A stretch of 64,000 bases of DNA from Limimaricola soesokkakensis (GCF_900172345.1 NZ_FWFY01000001.1:372001-436000); one strand, 5' to 3'. Counted from the stretch's first letter, positions 18,553 to 28,140 are shown. Notes: generated by a model from the letters alone, not told the origin. A program made the numbers and translations.

Positions 18553-20262
18553 TCATGCGTATAGGTTCAGAAGATCAAGCGCATCCGGCCACTTGGAGAG
18601 GAACAGAAGCTGGCCCGCATCGTCGTAGGCGCGAAATTCGATCCAAGGATGGTCGCGCTGAAATTGTGCCAAGATCTCTGGCGGCACTTGGGGATCTTGC
18701 AATCCGGACAGGAAATGCACCGGCAGATCCCGCAGCGAGGCCAGCGAAGGCCGCCAGTCCATGGCGGATCGACGCGTCATTTCCTGGGCCAACGCCACGG
18801 TAGACCCTCCCCGCGGCGCGAGCAGCAGTGCCGCGATCTCGTGATCTTCGACAAGCGCGAGATCGGCCGAACTCTCGGCATAGACTTCGCGCAGGATCTG
18901 CCGTCCCTCACCGCGCCGCAGCCGTACCGCGGCCGCCTCGAGCAGGACCGGTAGCAGATGCGGCGTGTAGCGCGCCGCCCCCAGCATGGCGCGGTGCCAT
19001 TTGTGCATGGGGGTGAATTGTTCCGGCGAGGATAGCGGCAGCGTGCCGCCGCAGGCGATCAGCGCACCGCTGCGACGCGGATGCGCCCGGTGCAGCGCCA
19101 TGGCGATCAGGCTTTCATCGCCCATGGTGAGAACCGGCACCGGCTCGCGGACGAGATGTTCGAGCAAGGCCGCGACGTCGTGGACGAACTGCCGCACCGG
19201 GTCGGCATAAGGCGGCGGCGGGTCGGTCTCACCCTGTCCGGCCCGAAGCGGTACGATCACGCAAAGCCCCTGACGCGCCGCCGTGCTTTCCGCCGCGGCG
19301 GGCCAGCGTGTCGGGCCAAGCAGCGGAGCGAGGAACAGGCAGGGACGCCCGCCCGGGTCGCCCAAAATCAGGTAGTCGAGACGCCGCCCATCCGAAAGCC
19401 GCATCCGCCGGGGCTGGACAGCCTGGTCCGTCTCCGCGAAGCGCAGCGGGGTCGAGTTCGGATTGACCGGTATCATTTGCAGCATCGACAGCGTCAGCCG
19501 CACAAGCTCCGCTTGGCTGCGGATCTCGGTCTTGCCCATGATCGATTTGAGCTGCGCGCGAACGGTCTCGACGCTGCGGCCCCGCGCGATGGCGATGTCG
19601 GGCAGTGCCGCGCCCTGGCTCAGTTCGCGCAGCACGTCCGTCTCCGCCGGGGTCAGGCCGAAGGCGTCCCGCAGCATGTCCGGCAGATCGGCGGGCCAGT
19701 CGAGCTCCGAGGTGATGACGAGGACGCGCGGCTCGGAACTGCCCGGCAGGAGTCGCAACGCCAGCAGGATCCCCCGCTCGCCCTCGGGCCCATGGCCGCG
19801 CAGAATTGCCGTCGTGTCTTCGGTCCCGGCGATGATGCCATGGATGCGTGTCCTCAGCCGTTCGCGCTCCGCGGGCTCGAGCTTCAGGCGCTCCAGACCT
19901 TCGCCCACGACAGCGCCAAGCACGCGCGCGGCGGCGGCATTGGCCGACGTCAGGAGCATGTCCGACCCGATCACGAAGGCGGCGGCGCGCTCGATACCGG
20001 CAAGCGCGGGGGAGGTGGCCGAGCCGGAATGCTGGTCGATCAGCCGCCGTAGCCGGACGGCGTGCCGATCGAAAGGCTGCAGCCCCCGAAGATCGCCATC
20101 ATGGATGGCCTGCCGCAGCGGGGCCATCACCGGTTCCCAGTTGTCGATCAGGGTGCCGAGCCGGTCGGGATCGATCGCGGCATCGTAAATGAGGTCGATC
20201 AGCGACTCGGCCTCGTCCGGTGTCGGCAAGACCGCGAGATGCCGTCGTGCCTGTTCCGGCAT
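18553..20262 (-). CDS. LuxR-type regulator fused to a degenerate alpha/beta-hydrolase domain
   Basis: A 569-residue protein. The start is MPEQARRHLAVLPTPDEAES, chosen for the GGGAGG ribosome binding site just upstream. Residues 1 to about 190 look like a PAS-type sensor region (FVIGSDMLLTSANAAAARVL). Residues about 200-257 form a LuxR/GerE helix-turn-helix (LTPAETDVLRELSQGAALPD, then RGRSVETVRAQLKSIMGKTE). Residues about 275-569 are an alpha/beta-hydrolase fold. The expected nucleophile elbow reads GDESL (Ser384, no GxSxG), the acid is Asp523 (SGLQDPQVP), but the catalytic His is replaced by Gln551 (DAGQLLFL). Catalysis is doubtful and ligand sensing is more likely. The HTH is central rather than terminal. 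Divergent from the ClC channel. Confidence 0.85.
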   Translation of the reverse strand: MPEQARRHLAVLPTPDEAESLIDLIYDAAIDPDRLGTLIDNWEPVMAPLRQAIHDGDLRGLQPFDRHAVRLRRLIDQHSGSATSPALAGIERAAAFVIGSDMLLTSANAAAARVLGAVVGEGLERLKLEPAERERLRTRIHGIIAGTEDTTAILRGHGPEGERGILLALRLLPGSSEPRVLVITSELDWPADLPDMLRDAFGLTPAETDVLRELSQGAALPDIAIARGRSVETVRAQLKSIMGKTEIRSQAELVRLTLSMLQMIPVNPNSTPLRFAETDQAVQPRRMRLSDGRRLDYLILGDPGGRPCLFLAPLLGPTRWPAAAESTAARQGLCVIVPLRAGQGETDPPPPYADPVRQFVHDVAALLEHLVREPVPVLTMGDESLIAMALHRAHPRRSGALIACGGTLPLSSPEQFTPMHKWHRAMLGAARYTPHLLPVLLEAAAVRLRRGEGRQILREVYAESSADLALVEDHEIAALLLAPRGGSTVALAQEMTRRSAMDWRPSLASLRDLPVHFLSGLQDPQVPPEILAQFQRDHPWIEFRAYDDAGQLLFLSKWPDALDLLNLYA

Positions 20263-20413
20263 GCTTGCCTCCCTCATCCGTAGTTGAGACCGAGTGTACC
20301 CTCTGGTGCCCGATATGGCGAGGCAGGGGGCGAGCATCGCCCGCGCAGCTTCAATCGGACGAGGATTCCCTCTAGAAGCAGAGGCGCATGTGGATGGCTG
20401 GCAGCAGGATGCG

Positions 20414-22105
20414 ATGAGCGGCGTCGAGCAGCGAGAAGACGGGCCGGGGGTGCTGGGACGACTGGCGCGGGTCTGGAGCGACGGTTGGGCGCTGATCCGC
20501 AGCCATGGGCCGAGTCAGGTGCAGTTCTGGTTCATCGCTCTGGCGCTTGGCAGCGCTGCCGGGATCGCCGCGATCGGCTTTCGCGCCGGGATCGAATGGC
20601 TGCAGGCCACGCTTTACGGCACCGACGACGTGGCGATGCTGCACAGCTTCGCGGCCTCGCTGCCTTGGTATTGGCTGCTATGCCTACCGGTGGCGGGCGG
20701 CCTGGTCGTCGGGCTGCTGCTCGACCGGTTCACCGAGGATGCGCGGGTGCGTTCCGTGGCCGAGGTGATCGAGGGCGCGGCGCTGCGCGAGGGGCGGGTG
20801 GAACGCAAGCGCGGGCTTATTTCCGCCTTGGCATCGATGATCACGCTGTCCACCGGCGGTTCGACGGGGCGCGAGGGGCCGGTGGTGCACCTCGCTTCGG
20901 TTCTGGCCACATATGTTTCAAGCTGGATCCGCGCCGACGGGATCACCGGTCGCGATCTACTGGGCTGCGCCGTGGCGGCCGCCGTCTCGGCCAGCTTCAA
21001 CGCGCCGATCGCGGGCGCGCTCTTCGCGCTCGAAGTGGTGTTGCGGCATTTCGCGGTCCACGCCTTCGCGCCCATCGCCATCGCCAGCGTCGCCGGCACG
21101 GTTCTGGGACGCTTGGTCTGGGGCGACGTGACGGAGTTCACGCTGCCCGACAAGAACGCGCTGGCCTTCTACGTGGAACTGCCCGCCTTCCTGCTACTGG
21201 GGCTTCTATGTGGTCTCGTCGCCGTGGTGCTGATGCGGTCCATCTTCTGGGCCGACGACGTGGCGAACCGGGTGCAGGCACGCATCGCGCTGCCGCGCTG
21301 GCTTCGGCCTGCGGCCACGGGACTGATCCTCGGCGTCATCGCGATTTTCTTCCCGCACATCATCGGCGTGGGCTACGAGACCACCTCGGCAGCGCTGCAG
21401 GGCAACATCGCCTTCGACCTCGCGGTGATCTTCGTGGTGGTCAAGGTGGCCGCGGTGGCAGTCACCATGGCCGGGCGCATGGGTGGCGGTATATTTTCGC
21501 CCTCGCTGATGATCGGCGCACTTACCGGGCTCGCCTTCGGCACAGTCGCCACTGCCATCGCGCCGGACTTCTCGGGCGAGGGTACGCTCTATGCGCTAGC
21601 AGGGATGGGGGCTGTAGCGGCCGCCGTGCTGGGCGCACCGATCTCGACCACGCTGATCGTGTTCGAGTTGACAGGCGACTGGCAGACTGGGCTCGCGGTG
21701 ATGGTGGCGGTGTCGCTGTCATCGGCGCTGGCCTCGCGACTGGTGCAGCGCTCGTTCTTCCTGACGCAGTTGGCGCGGCGGGGGGTGCACTTGGCTGCCG
21801 GGCCGCAGGCCTGGCTCCTCGGCACGATCCGGGTCGAGACGGTGATGCGGGCCACCGGCGCGCCGCGCGCCGCCCCCGAGGAGGCCTGCCGGGAAATGAT
21901 CGCGGAAGGGGTCTTCGTGCAATCGGGGGCGACGCTGGAACAGGCGATGCCGCTGTTCGAGACGGTGCAGCGGCCCTTCGTGCCGGTGGTCCGCTTCTGC
22001 CCCGGCGATGAGACGCCGGAGCTCTGGGGTGCGCTGTTTCAGGTGGACGGGCTGCGCGCGGTCAACCGCGCGCTAACACGGCTGGCGGCCGAGGAGCATT
22101 CCTGA
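20414..22105 (+). CDS. ClC-family chloride channel/antiporter
   Basis: A 563-residue inner-membrane protein from the ATG giving MSGVEQREDGPGVLGRLARV (AGGA 4 nt upstream; in-frame upstream ATGs lack support). It has 10-12 membrane helices and the ClC selectivity motifs: GSTGREGPVVH, whose Glu is the gating/antiport residue; SFNAPIAGALFALEVVL; and GRMGGGIFSPSLMIGALTG with the FSP segment. GAPISTTLIVFELTG comes next, then a short cytoplasmic tail rather than a full CBS pair. Whether it is a channel or a Cl-/H+ exchanger cannot be decided here. It is divergent from the LuxR-like gene, with about 150 nt between the starts. Confidence 0.93.
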   Translation: MSGVEQREDGPGVLGRLARVWSDGWALIRSHGPSQVQFWFIALALGSAAGIAAIGFRAGIEWLQATLYGTDDVAMLHSFAASLPWYWLLCLPVAGGLVVGLLLDRFTEDARVRSVAEVIEGAALREGRVERKRGLISALASMITLSTGGSTGREGPVVHLASVLATYVSSWIRADGITGRDLLGCAVAAAVSASFNAPIAGALFALEVVLRHFAVHAFAPIAIASVAGTVLGRLVWGDVTEFTLPDKNALAFYVELPAFLLLGLLCGLVAVVLMRSIFWADDVANRVQARIALPRWLRPAATGLILGVIAIFFPHIIGVGYETTSAALQGNIAFDLAVIFVVVKVAAVAVTMAGRMGGGIFSPSLMIGALTGLAFGTVATAIAPDFSGEGTLYALAGMGAVAAAVLGAPISTTLIVFELTGDWQTGLAVMVAVSLSSALASRLVQRSFFLTQLARRGVHLAAGPQAWLLGTIRVETVMRATGAPRAAPEEACREMIAEGVFVQSGATLEQAMPLFETVQRPFVPVVRFCPGDETPELWGALFQVDGLRAVNRALTRLAAEEHS

Positions 22106-22123
22106 CCGCCGCATCGATCGGGA

Positions 22124-22465
22124 TCAGACCTGCTCGACCGCGACCTTGTTCTTGTAGAAGGCGAGGCAGTCCTTGATCTGCTCCATGCCTTCCTTGGGGT
22201 CCTCGTAGGACCAGACCGCATCCTCGATCGCGCCGCTCTTGGCGATGATGGTGTAATAATGCGCGTCACCCTTCCACGGGCAGTGCGAGCGGGTCTTCGA
22301 CGGTTCGAGAAAGGCCATCGCGATATCCTCGCGCGGGAAATAGATCACCGGCGGGTAGTCGCCCTCGACCAGTTCCAGCGCCCGGCTGCTCTCGCCGAGC
22401 ACGGCGCCACCGGCGCGCACCACCCAGGTGCCCTCGGCGGGGCGAATCGTGATGTGATCGCTCAT
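22124..22465 (-). CDS. DUF427 domain-containing protein
   Basis: A small cytoplasmic protein of 113 residues starting MSDHITIRPAEGTWVVRAGG, with an AGGGAG ribosome binding site. DUF427 marks are YPPVIYFPREDIAM, TRSHCPWKGDAHYYTI (the conserved C-P-x-KG-x-A-x-Y segment) and AVWSYEDPKEGMEQIKDCLAFY. The family adopts a small beta-tent fold and its function is not established to my knowledge. It is the last gene of a minus-strand run, 31 nt after the M24 aminopeptidase stop. Confidence 0.9.
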   Translation of the reverse strand: MSDHITIRPAEGTWVVRAGGAVLGESSRALELVEGDYPPVIYFPREDIAMAFLEPSKTRSHCPWKGDAHYYTIIAKSGAIEDAVWSYEDPKEGMEQIKDCLAFYKNKVAVEQV

Positions 22466-22496
22466 GTCGTCTTGCTCCCTGTAAACGTCCCGCCGG

Positions 22497-24314
22497 TCAG
22501 AGCGGCGCGCAGGCGGCCTCGAGCCAGTCCCGCGCCGCGCCATCGAGGCGCGGGGCTATCGCGTGGAATGTAGCCGCGTGGTAGGCGTCGATCCAGTCCC
22601 GCTCGGTGGGAGAAAGCATGCCCGCGACGATCAGCCGCCGCTCGAGCGGCACGAAGGTCAGCGTCTCGAAATCATACATCTCGCGGTCGTCGGCGCCGGG
22701 CAGGGCCGGGGCCTCGCGGGTGACGATCAGGTTCTCGATGCGGATGCCGAAGGCACCTTCGCGGTAATAGCCCGGCTCGTTCGACAGGATCATCCCCGGC
22801 TCCAGCGGGGTCTCGGACCCCTTGGAGATCCGCTGCGGCCCCTCATGCACCGACAGGAAGGCACCAACGCCGTGCCCTGTGCCGTGATCGTAGTCGAGAC
22901 CGGCGGTCCAGAGCGGAAAGCGGGCCAGCGCATCGAGATCGCGCCCAACGAGGCCCTTGGGGAACCGTGCCCGGCTCAGCGCGATCATGCCCTGCAGCAC
23001 GCGAGTGTAGCATTCGGCGGCATCCATGGGCGGGGTGCCGATTGCGATGGTGCGGGTGATGTCGGTGGTGCCGTCGAGATACTGGCCGCCTGAATCCACC
23101 AATAGCAGCTCGCCTGGGCGCACTTCGCGGTCGGTGTCCTCGGTGACGCGGTAATGGGTGATCGCGCCATGCTCGCCCGCACCCGCGATGGTCTCGAAGC
23201 TGATACCGCGCAGCTCGTTCGTCTCGCGGCGGAAACCCTCGAGCGCGGTGACGACGCCGATTTCGGTCAGTTTGTGATCCGGCTCCTGCGCCAGGCGCGA
23301 GGCCTCTGTGTCGAGCCAGTGCAGGAAACGGCAGACAGCGGCGCCGTCGCGCAGATGCGCCTGCCGCGCGCCCTCGATCTCGGCCGCGTTCTTGCGGGCC
23401 TTGGGCAGGATGCAGGGATCCTCGGCTTCGGCGATCTCGGTCTCCCAGCCCTTGAGCGTGGTCTCGATGATCGCAGGCGCGGATTTCGGATCGAGGCGTA
23501 CGGGGCCCGAAAGCTGGCCTAGCGCGCCGAGGAAGGCATCGATGTCGAGCAGGTCGACCTCTGCGCCGAGATGATCGCGTAGGTTGTCGGCCTTGCCATT
23601 CGGACAGAACAGCTCGCACCGACCGGTATCGTCTATGATCGCGAAGCTGAGCGGCACCGGCGTGCAAGGCACGTCGTCACCGCGGATGTTCAGAAGCCAT
23701 GCGATCGAGTCGGGCAGGGTAAGCACGGCGCAGCGTTGACCAGCCTCGCGCAGGGCTGCGGCGATCTCGGCGCGCTTCTCGGCATGGCTCTTGCCGGCGA
23801 ACTCCTCGGGCCAGGCGATGAAGGGCGCGGGCGGCGGGGCCGGGCGGTCCTCCCAGATCGCGTCGACGAGGTTGTCGCAGGGCTTGAGGCCGATGCCCCT
23901 CGGGTGCAGCTTGCCGTGCAGCTCGCGGATTTCCTCGGGCGTGTGCAGCCAGGCGTCGTAACCCACGGTGCCGCCCTCGGGCAGCTCGGCGATCAGCCAG
24001 TCGGCGAGCTTGGTGGCGGGCCAGTCGACGGGCGTGAACTCGGGCGCGACCTGGCTCTTGATCTGGATCTTGTAGCGGCCGTCGATGAAGACCCCCGCCT
24101 TGTGGTCGAGGATCGCCGCGAAGCCCGCCGAACCGGTGAAACCGGTAAGCCAGGCGAGGCGCTCGTCGCGGGCACGGACGTTCTCGCCGCGCCATGTGTC
24201 GCCGCGCGGCACGATCCAACCATCGAGCGCAACGGCCTTCATGCGCTCGCGCAGCGCGGCGAGACGCGGCGGCCCCTGTTCGGGGCGGGCGGTGGTGACG
24301 AAGTTCTGGTACAT
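22497..24314 (-). CDS. Xaa-Pro aminopeptidase (M24B, aminopeptidase P family)
   Basis: A 605-residue cytoplasmic metallopeptidase expected to remove N-terminal residues before proline. It has two creatinase-like N-terminal domains (DGWIVPRGDTWRGENV near residue 32; LPDSIAWLLNIRGDDVPCTP near residue 200). The C-terminal pita-bread domain carries the metal ligands: LLVDSGGQYLDGTTDITRTI with both Asp, GHGTGHGVGAFLSVHEGP with His, LEPGMILSNEPGYY and GIRIENL with Glu. It resembles the long three-domain aminopeptidase P type. The ATG shares one base with the cobT stop, so translation is coupled to cobT although the functions have no obvious link. Confidence 0.94.
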   Translation of the reverse strand: MYQNFVTTARPEQGPPRLAALRERMKAVALDGWIVPRGDTWRGENVRARDERLAWLTGFTGSAGFAAILDHKAGVFIDGRYKIQIKSQVAPEFTPVDWPATKLADWLIAELPEGGTVGYDAWLHTPEEIRELHGKLHPRGIGLKPCDNLVDAIWEDRPAPPPAPFIAWPEEFAGKSHAEKRAEIAAALREAGQRCAVLTLPDSIAWLLNIRGDDVPCTPVPLSFAIIDDTGRCELFCPNGKADNLRDHLGAEVDLLDIDAFLGALGQLSGPVRLDPKSAPAIIETTLKGWETEIAEAEDPCILPKARKNAAEIEGARQAHLRDGAAVCRFLHWLDTEASRLAQEPDHKLTEIGVVTALEGFRRETNELRGISFETIAGAGEHGAITHYRVTEDTDREVRPGELLLVDSGGQYLDGTTDITRTIAIGTPPMDAAECYTRVLQGMIALSRARFPKGLVGRDLDALARFPLWTAGLDYDHGTGHGVGAFLSVHEGPQRISKGSETPLEPGMILSNEPGYYREGAFGIRIENLIVTREAPALPGADDREMYDFETLTFVPLERRLIVAGMLSPTERDWIDAYHAATFHAIAPRLDGAARDWLEAACAPL

Positions 24315-26185
24315 CAGGCGACCCTGTTCATTCCGAGGACGCGGGCCCGCTTGCGCGGATCGGCGTCGAAGAGCGAGGCGAGCTGTTCGGTCATCGCCCC
24401 GGCGAGCTGGTCCACGTCGGTGATCGTCACCGCGCGGTCGTAATAGCGCGTCACGTCGTGGCCGATGCCGATGGCGGTGAGTTCCACCGCCTTGCGCTTT
24501 TCGACCATGGCGATCACGTCGCGCAGGTGCTTTTCGAGATAGTTGGCAGGGTTCACCGACAGAGTGCTGTCATCGACCGGCGCGCCATCGGAGATCACCA
24601 TCAGCACCTTGCGCGCCTCGCGCCGCGCCAGCAGCCGGCGATGCGCCCATTCCAGCGCCTCGCCGTCGATGTTCTCCTTCAGGAGCCCCTCCTTCATCAT
24701 CAGCCCGAGATTGTCGCGGGTGCGCCGCCACGGCGCGTCGGCGCGCTTGTATATGATGTGGCGCAGGTCGTTGAGGCGACCGGGCAGGGGCGGGCGCCCG
24801 GCGGCGAGCCAGTCCTCGCGGCTCTGCCCGCCCTTCCAGGCGCGGGTGGTGAAGCCGAGGATCTCGACCTTGACCGAGCAGCGCTCCAGCGTGCGGGCCA
24901 GCACGTCGGCGCAGATCGCGGCGATCGAGATCGGCCGCCCGCGCATCGAGCCGGAGTTGTCGATCAGGAGCGTCACCACGGTATCGCGGAACTCGGTGTC
25001 CTTCTCGACCTTGAACGAGAGCGGCGTGGTAGGGTTGGCGACGACGCGGGCCAGCCTGCCCGCGTCGAGGATGCCCTCTTCTCGGTCGAATTCCCATGAC
25101 CGGTTCTGCTGCGCCTGCAGGCGGCGCTGCAGCTTGTTCGCGAGCCGCGACACGGCACCCTTCAGCGGGTCGAGCTGCTGGTCGAGATAGGCTCGCAGCC
25201 GCTCCAGCTCGGCCGCCTCGGCCAGTTCCTCGGCGCCGATTTCCTCGTCATGCTTGGTCTCGAACACGGTATAATTCGGATCAGCGTCGGAATGGGCGGG
25301 CGGCGGCGGGTCCTGCGGCGCCTCGCCCTCGGGCATTTCCTGTTCCTCGGCCTCTTCGGCCTCGGCCTGGTCCTCCATCGAAACCTGCGCCTGGGACTGG
25401 TCCTGCTGCTGGTCCTGAGACTGCTCGGGAGAGGTCTCGTCCTCCTCGTCCTGGTCTTCATCCTCGCCGGTCGAATCCGGCTCCTGGTCGTCCTCCTCCT
25501 CGGAGGCCTCGTCCTCCTGGTCGGGATCTTCCATGTCCGGGTCGTCGCCAAGCTGGTCGCCATAGCCGAGATCGCGGATCAGATCGCGCGCGAAGCGGGC
25601 GAAGCTCTTCTGGTCGTGCAGTGCTTCGGTCAGCCCTTCCAGCCGGTCGCCGCCCATCTCCTCGATGAAGCCGCGCCACAGATCCATGACGTTGTCAGCG
25701 CCTTGCGGCAGGTCGCGGCCCGTAGCGAGGTGACGGATCAGGTAACCGGCGGCGACGGCGAGCGGCGCATCGGCCTTGTCGCGGATCTGGTCGTAACCCT
25801 TGCGCCGCGCCTCGGCGCCGATCTTGGCGTCGATGTTGCCCGCCGTGCCGGGCATGTTCTTTGCGCCCACGGCTTCGACCCGCGCGCCTTCCATCGCGTC
25901 GTAGAGATCGCGGGCGATCCCCGATTGCGGCTGGTAGCGCGCGTTGACGCCCGCGTCGTGGTAGCGGTGGCGCAGCGCCAGCGCGTCGGCGGTTCCGCGC
26001 GCGAGCAGCACCTCGTCCTTGGTCATCCGGCGGCTGACCTGCGGCAGCCGCACGCTGTCATGAGTCAGGCCGGGCGGATCGACTGAAAAACTGATGGTGA
26101 GCTCGCGGTCGTCGGCCATGACCTTGGTGGCCTCGGTCAGGGCCTTCTTGAACGGATCGGCGGGGTTGTCTGACGTCGGGCTCAT
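24314..26185 (-). CDS. cobT: Aerobic cobaltochelatase subunit CobT
   Basis: CobT is one of the two AAA/VWA partners of the CobN chelatase, which inserts Co2+ into hydrogenobyrinic acid a,c-diamide in aerobic B12 synthesis. The 623-residue protein (start [20 protein letters not shown]) has an N-terminal domain of about 210 residues. A strongly acidic Asp/Glu/Gln linker occupies roughly residues 215-310. A C-terminal VWA domain has the metal site [14 protein letters not shown] and the later [13 protein letters not shown]. No clear ribosome binding site precedes this ATG; an in-frame TTG at 26221 is the alternative. cobN is not in the window. Confidence 0.95.
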   Translation of the reverse strand: MSPTSDNPADPFKKALTEATKVMADDRELTISFSVDPPGLTHDSVRLPQVSRRMTKDEVLLARGTADALALRHRYHDAGVNARYQPQSGIARDLYDAMEGARVEAVGAKNMPGTAGNIDAKIGAEARRKGYDQIRDKADAPLAVAAGYLIRHLATGRDLPQGADNVMDLWRGFIEEMGGDRLEGLTEALHDQKSFARFARDLIRDLGYGDQLGDDPDMEDPDQEDEASEEEDDQEPDSTGEDEDQDEEDETSPEQSQDQQQDQSQAQVSMEDQAEAEEAEEQEMPEGEAPQDPPPPAHSDADPNYTVFETKHDEEIGAEELAEAAELERLRAYLDQQLDPLKGAVSRLANKLQRRLQAQQNRSWEFDREEGILDAGRLARVVANPTTPLSFKVEKDTEFRDTVVTLLIDNSGSMRGRPISIAAICADVLARTLERCSVKVEILGFTTRAWKGGQSREDWLAAGRPPLPGRLNDLRHIIYKRADAPWRRTRDNLGLMMKEGLLKENIDGEALEWAHRRLLARREARKVLMVISDGAPVDDSTLSVNPANYLEKHLRDVIAMVEKRKAVELTAIGIGHDVTRYYDRAVTITDVDQLAGAMTEQLASLFDADPRKRARVLGMNRVA

Positions 26186-26221
26186 GGGCAGAGGTATTTC
26201 ACCTGAGTTGCGGGGCGACAA

Positions 26222-26270
26222 GGGCCGGGGTCCGGCCCCCGTGGGAGAGCATAGCGCGGCGCGCGCCGCG
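26222..26270. other. Two GC-rich hairpins between the racemase-like gene and cobT
   Basis: GGGCCGG-GGT-CCGGCCC (26222-26238) and CGCGGC-GCGC-GCCGCG (26255-26270) fill the 87-nt gap. Neither has a T-run on the transcribed strand, so read-through with partial attenuation or RNA processing is possible. This gap is the only sizeable break in the cobS-to-DUF427 run. Confidence 0.4.
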
Positions 26271-26272
26271 GG

Positions 26273-26980
26273 TCAGGGGGCCTGGACGTCGAGCGGGGCC
26301 GCGCCGCTGGCCAGATCGGCGAGCCGCGCCACGTGGACGTCGAGCGCGTCGATCACCGGGTAGCCGGGGTCCTGACCGTCGAAGACGAGGTTCAGGTCGG
26401 TGCCGGCCAGCACGATCGCCTCGGCTCCCAACTCCTCGACCATCCGGCGCCCCGCTTCTATCAGCGCGGTACGGGTCGTGGCGTCGCACCGCCCCGCCAC
26501 CGCCAGATCCTGATAGAGCTGGCCGAGGGTCTCGATCTCGTCGTCGAGCGCCACGGCCTCGGTGCGTGCCAGTTGGCCGTAGAGGCGGCTGCGCATCACC
26601 ACGCGCGTGCCCAGAAGCCCGACCCGCGACAGGCCTTTCGCGGCGAAATGGGCGTCGAGCGGCTCGACGCCCGAGACCAGCGGCAGCGACGCCCGCGCTA
26701 GGGTCTCGGCATAGCAGAAATGGCCGCCGAGCGAGGTGATCGCGGCGCAATCGGCACCCGCGGCCTTCAGCCTATCGATCAGCCCAGTATAGATTTCAGC
26801 CTGCGCCTCGCGCCGGTCTGCGAGGTTGTTCTCGATCAGCGCATGGATGTCGGCCTGCACCACCGTCAGCTCCAGCGGCGCGCCGCGCGCGCGCATCGCG
26901 TCGCAAAGCCGCTGGTAGTAGACGATGGTCGCCGCCGGGCCGATGCCGCCGATCAGGCCGATATGCAGCCCGGCCGCCAT
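26273..26980 (-). CDS. Aspartate/glutamate racemase-family protein lacking the canonical cysteines
   Basis: A 235-residue protein of the Asp/Glu/hydantoin racemase superfamily: the N-terminal GLIGGIGPAATIVYYQRLCD matches the family opening, and two pseudo-symmetric halves follow. The first catalytic cysteine (usually MxCNT) is replaced by Ser83 in AITSLGGHF. The second (usually GCTE) reads AGTDLNLVF, with Gly193 where Cys is expected. A normal two-base racemase mechanism therefore looks unlikely. It starts 2 nt downstream of the cobS stop codon (one spacer base) and precedes cobT, inside the cobaltochelatase run. The substrate is unknown. A role tied to cobalamin is only suggested by position. 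Confidence 0.82.
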   Translation of the reverse strand: MAAGLHIGLIGGIGPAATIVYYQRLCDAMRARGAPLELTVVQADIHALIENNLADRREAQAEIYTGLIDRLKAAGADCAAITSLGGHFCYAETLARASLPLVSGVEPLDAHFAAKGLSRVGLLGTRVVMRSRLYGQLARTEAVALDDEIETLGQLYQDLAVAGRCDATTRTALIEAGRRMVEELGAEAIVLAGTDLNLVFDGQDPGYPVIDALDVHVARLADLASGAAPLDVQAP

Positions 26981-26981
26981 T

Positions 26982-27968
26982 TCAGCGCCCGGCGGTGCTC
27001 ACCGCGCTCTCGGGCAGCTCCTCGTCGAAGCAGCGCTGATAGAACTCGGCCACGGTCTGGCGCTCCAGCTCGTCGCACTTGTTGAGGAACGAGAGCCGGA
27101 AGGCATAGCCCACGTCGCGGAAGATCTCGGCGTTCTGGGCCCAGTTGATCACGGTGCGCGGGCTCATCACGGTCGAGAGATCGCCGTTCATGAAGGCGGT
27201 GCGGGTGAGATCGGCCACGGTGACCATCTGGGAGATGATCTGGCGTCCCTCCGCGGTGTTGTAATGCGGGGCCTTGGACAGAACGATCGCGGCCTCGGCG
27301 TCGTGGCTGAGATAGTTCAGCGTCGCCACGAGAGACCAGCGGTCCATCTGCGCCTGGTTGATCTGCTGGGTGCCGTGATAGAGGCCGGTGGTGTCGCCGA
27401 GGCCCACTGTGTTGGCGGTGGCGAAGAGCCGGAAATACGGGTTCGGCGTCAGCACCTGGTTCTGGTCCATCAGGGTCAGCTTGCCGTCGGTCTCCAGCAC
27501 CCGCTGGATCACGAACATCACGTCGGCGCGGCCTGCGTCGTATTCGTCGAACACGATGGCGCAGGGATGGCGCAGCGCCCAGGGCAGGATGCCTTCGGCG
27601 AACTCGGTCACCTGCTTGCCGTCCTTGAGCTTGATCGCGTCCTTGCCGATCAGGTCGATGCGGGAGATGTGGCTGTCGAGGTTGACGCGCACGCAGGGCC
27701 AGTTCAGCCGCGCCGCAACTTGCTCGATATGGGTCGATTTGCCGGTGCCATGATAGCCCTGCACCATGACCCGGCGGTTGGCGCCGAAGCCCGCGAGGAT
27801 GGCGCGGGTGGTGTCGGGGTCGAACTTGTAGGTCGGGTCGATGTCGGGCACCCGGTCCGAGCGTTCGGCGAAGCCCTTGACCTTCATGGCGCTGTCGAAG
27901 CCGAAGGTCTCGCGGATGTCGATCTCCTCGGTCGGGCGGGCATTGGGGTCGGTCTGGGCGTCGGCCAT
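26982..27968 (-). CDS. cobS: Aerobic cobaltochelatase subunit CobS
   Basis: CobS is the AAA+ ATPase that works with CobT to power CobN in cobalt insertion. From [20 protein letters not shown] (AGGA 6 nt upstream) it has 328 residues. Walker A is [19 protein letters not shown] near residue 110, Walker B is [17 protein letters not shown], and the sensor region [20 protein letters not shown] follows. The length matches the family (~330). It is the first gene of a minus-strand run with a racemase-like gene, cobT, an aminopeptidase and DUF427. It lies back to back with an ECF sigma gene (172 nt between starts). Confidence 0.95.
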   Translation of the reverse strand: MADAQTDPNARPTEEIDIRETFGFDSAMKVKGFAERSDRVPDIDPTYKFDPDTTRAILAGFGANRRVMVQGYHGTGKSTHIEQVAARLNWPCVRVNLDSHISRIDLIGKDAIKLKDGKQVTEFAEGILPWALRHPCAIVFDEYDAGRADVMFVIQRVLETDGKLTLMDQNQVLTPNPYFRLFATANTVGLGDTTGLYHGTQQINQAQMDRWSLVATLNYLSHDAEAAIVLSKAPHYNTAEGRQIISQMVTVADLTRTAFMNGDLSTVMSPRTVINWAQNAEIFRDVGYAFRLSFLNKCDELERQTVAEFYQRCFDEELPESAVSTAGR

Positions 27969-28072
27969 GATGATCCTTTCGCGTGCGGGCAAGGGCCCTT
28001 TTCGGCGGTCGCGCAAGTGATGGAGCATCGCGCGGCGGGGTTCAAGGGCCGCAGGATGCGACCATGGGCCGA

Positions 28073-28099
28073 GCCCCGCTTGCCTTTTCAAGGCGGGGC
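28073..28099. other. Hairpin in the cobS / ECF sigma divergent region
   Basis: GCCCCGC-TTG pairs with CAA-G-GCGGGGC around a CCTTTT loop: 10 bp with one bulged G. It lies 41 nt upstream of the sigma factor ATG. It could sit in the sigma leader or between the divergent promoters. No T-run follows. Confidence 0.35.
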
Positions 28100-28140
28100 G
28101 TCATTGTCTGCAACCAGAGTGACGGGGGAACTTCAGCATC

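Noticed and set aside
27969-28140. Cobalamin riboswitch upstream of cobS
   Set aside because: No B12-box-like conserved core or multi-helix fold is visible in the divergent region; only one hairpin is seen.
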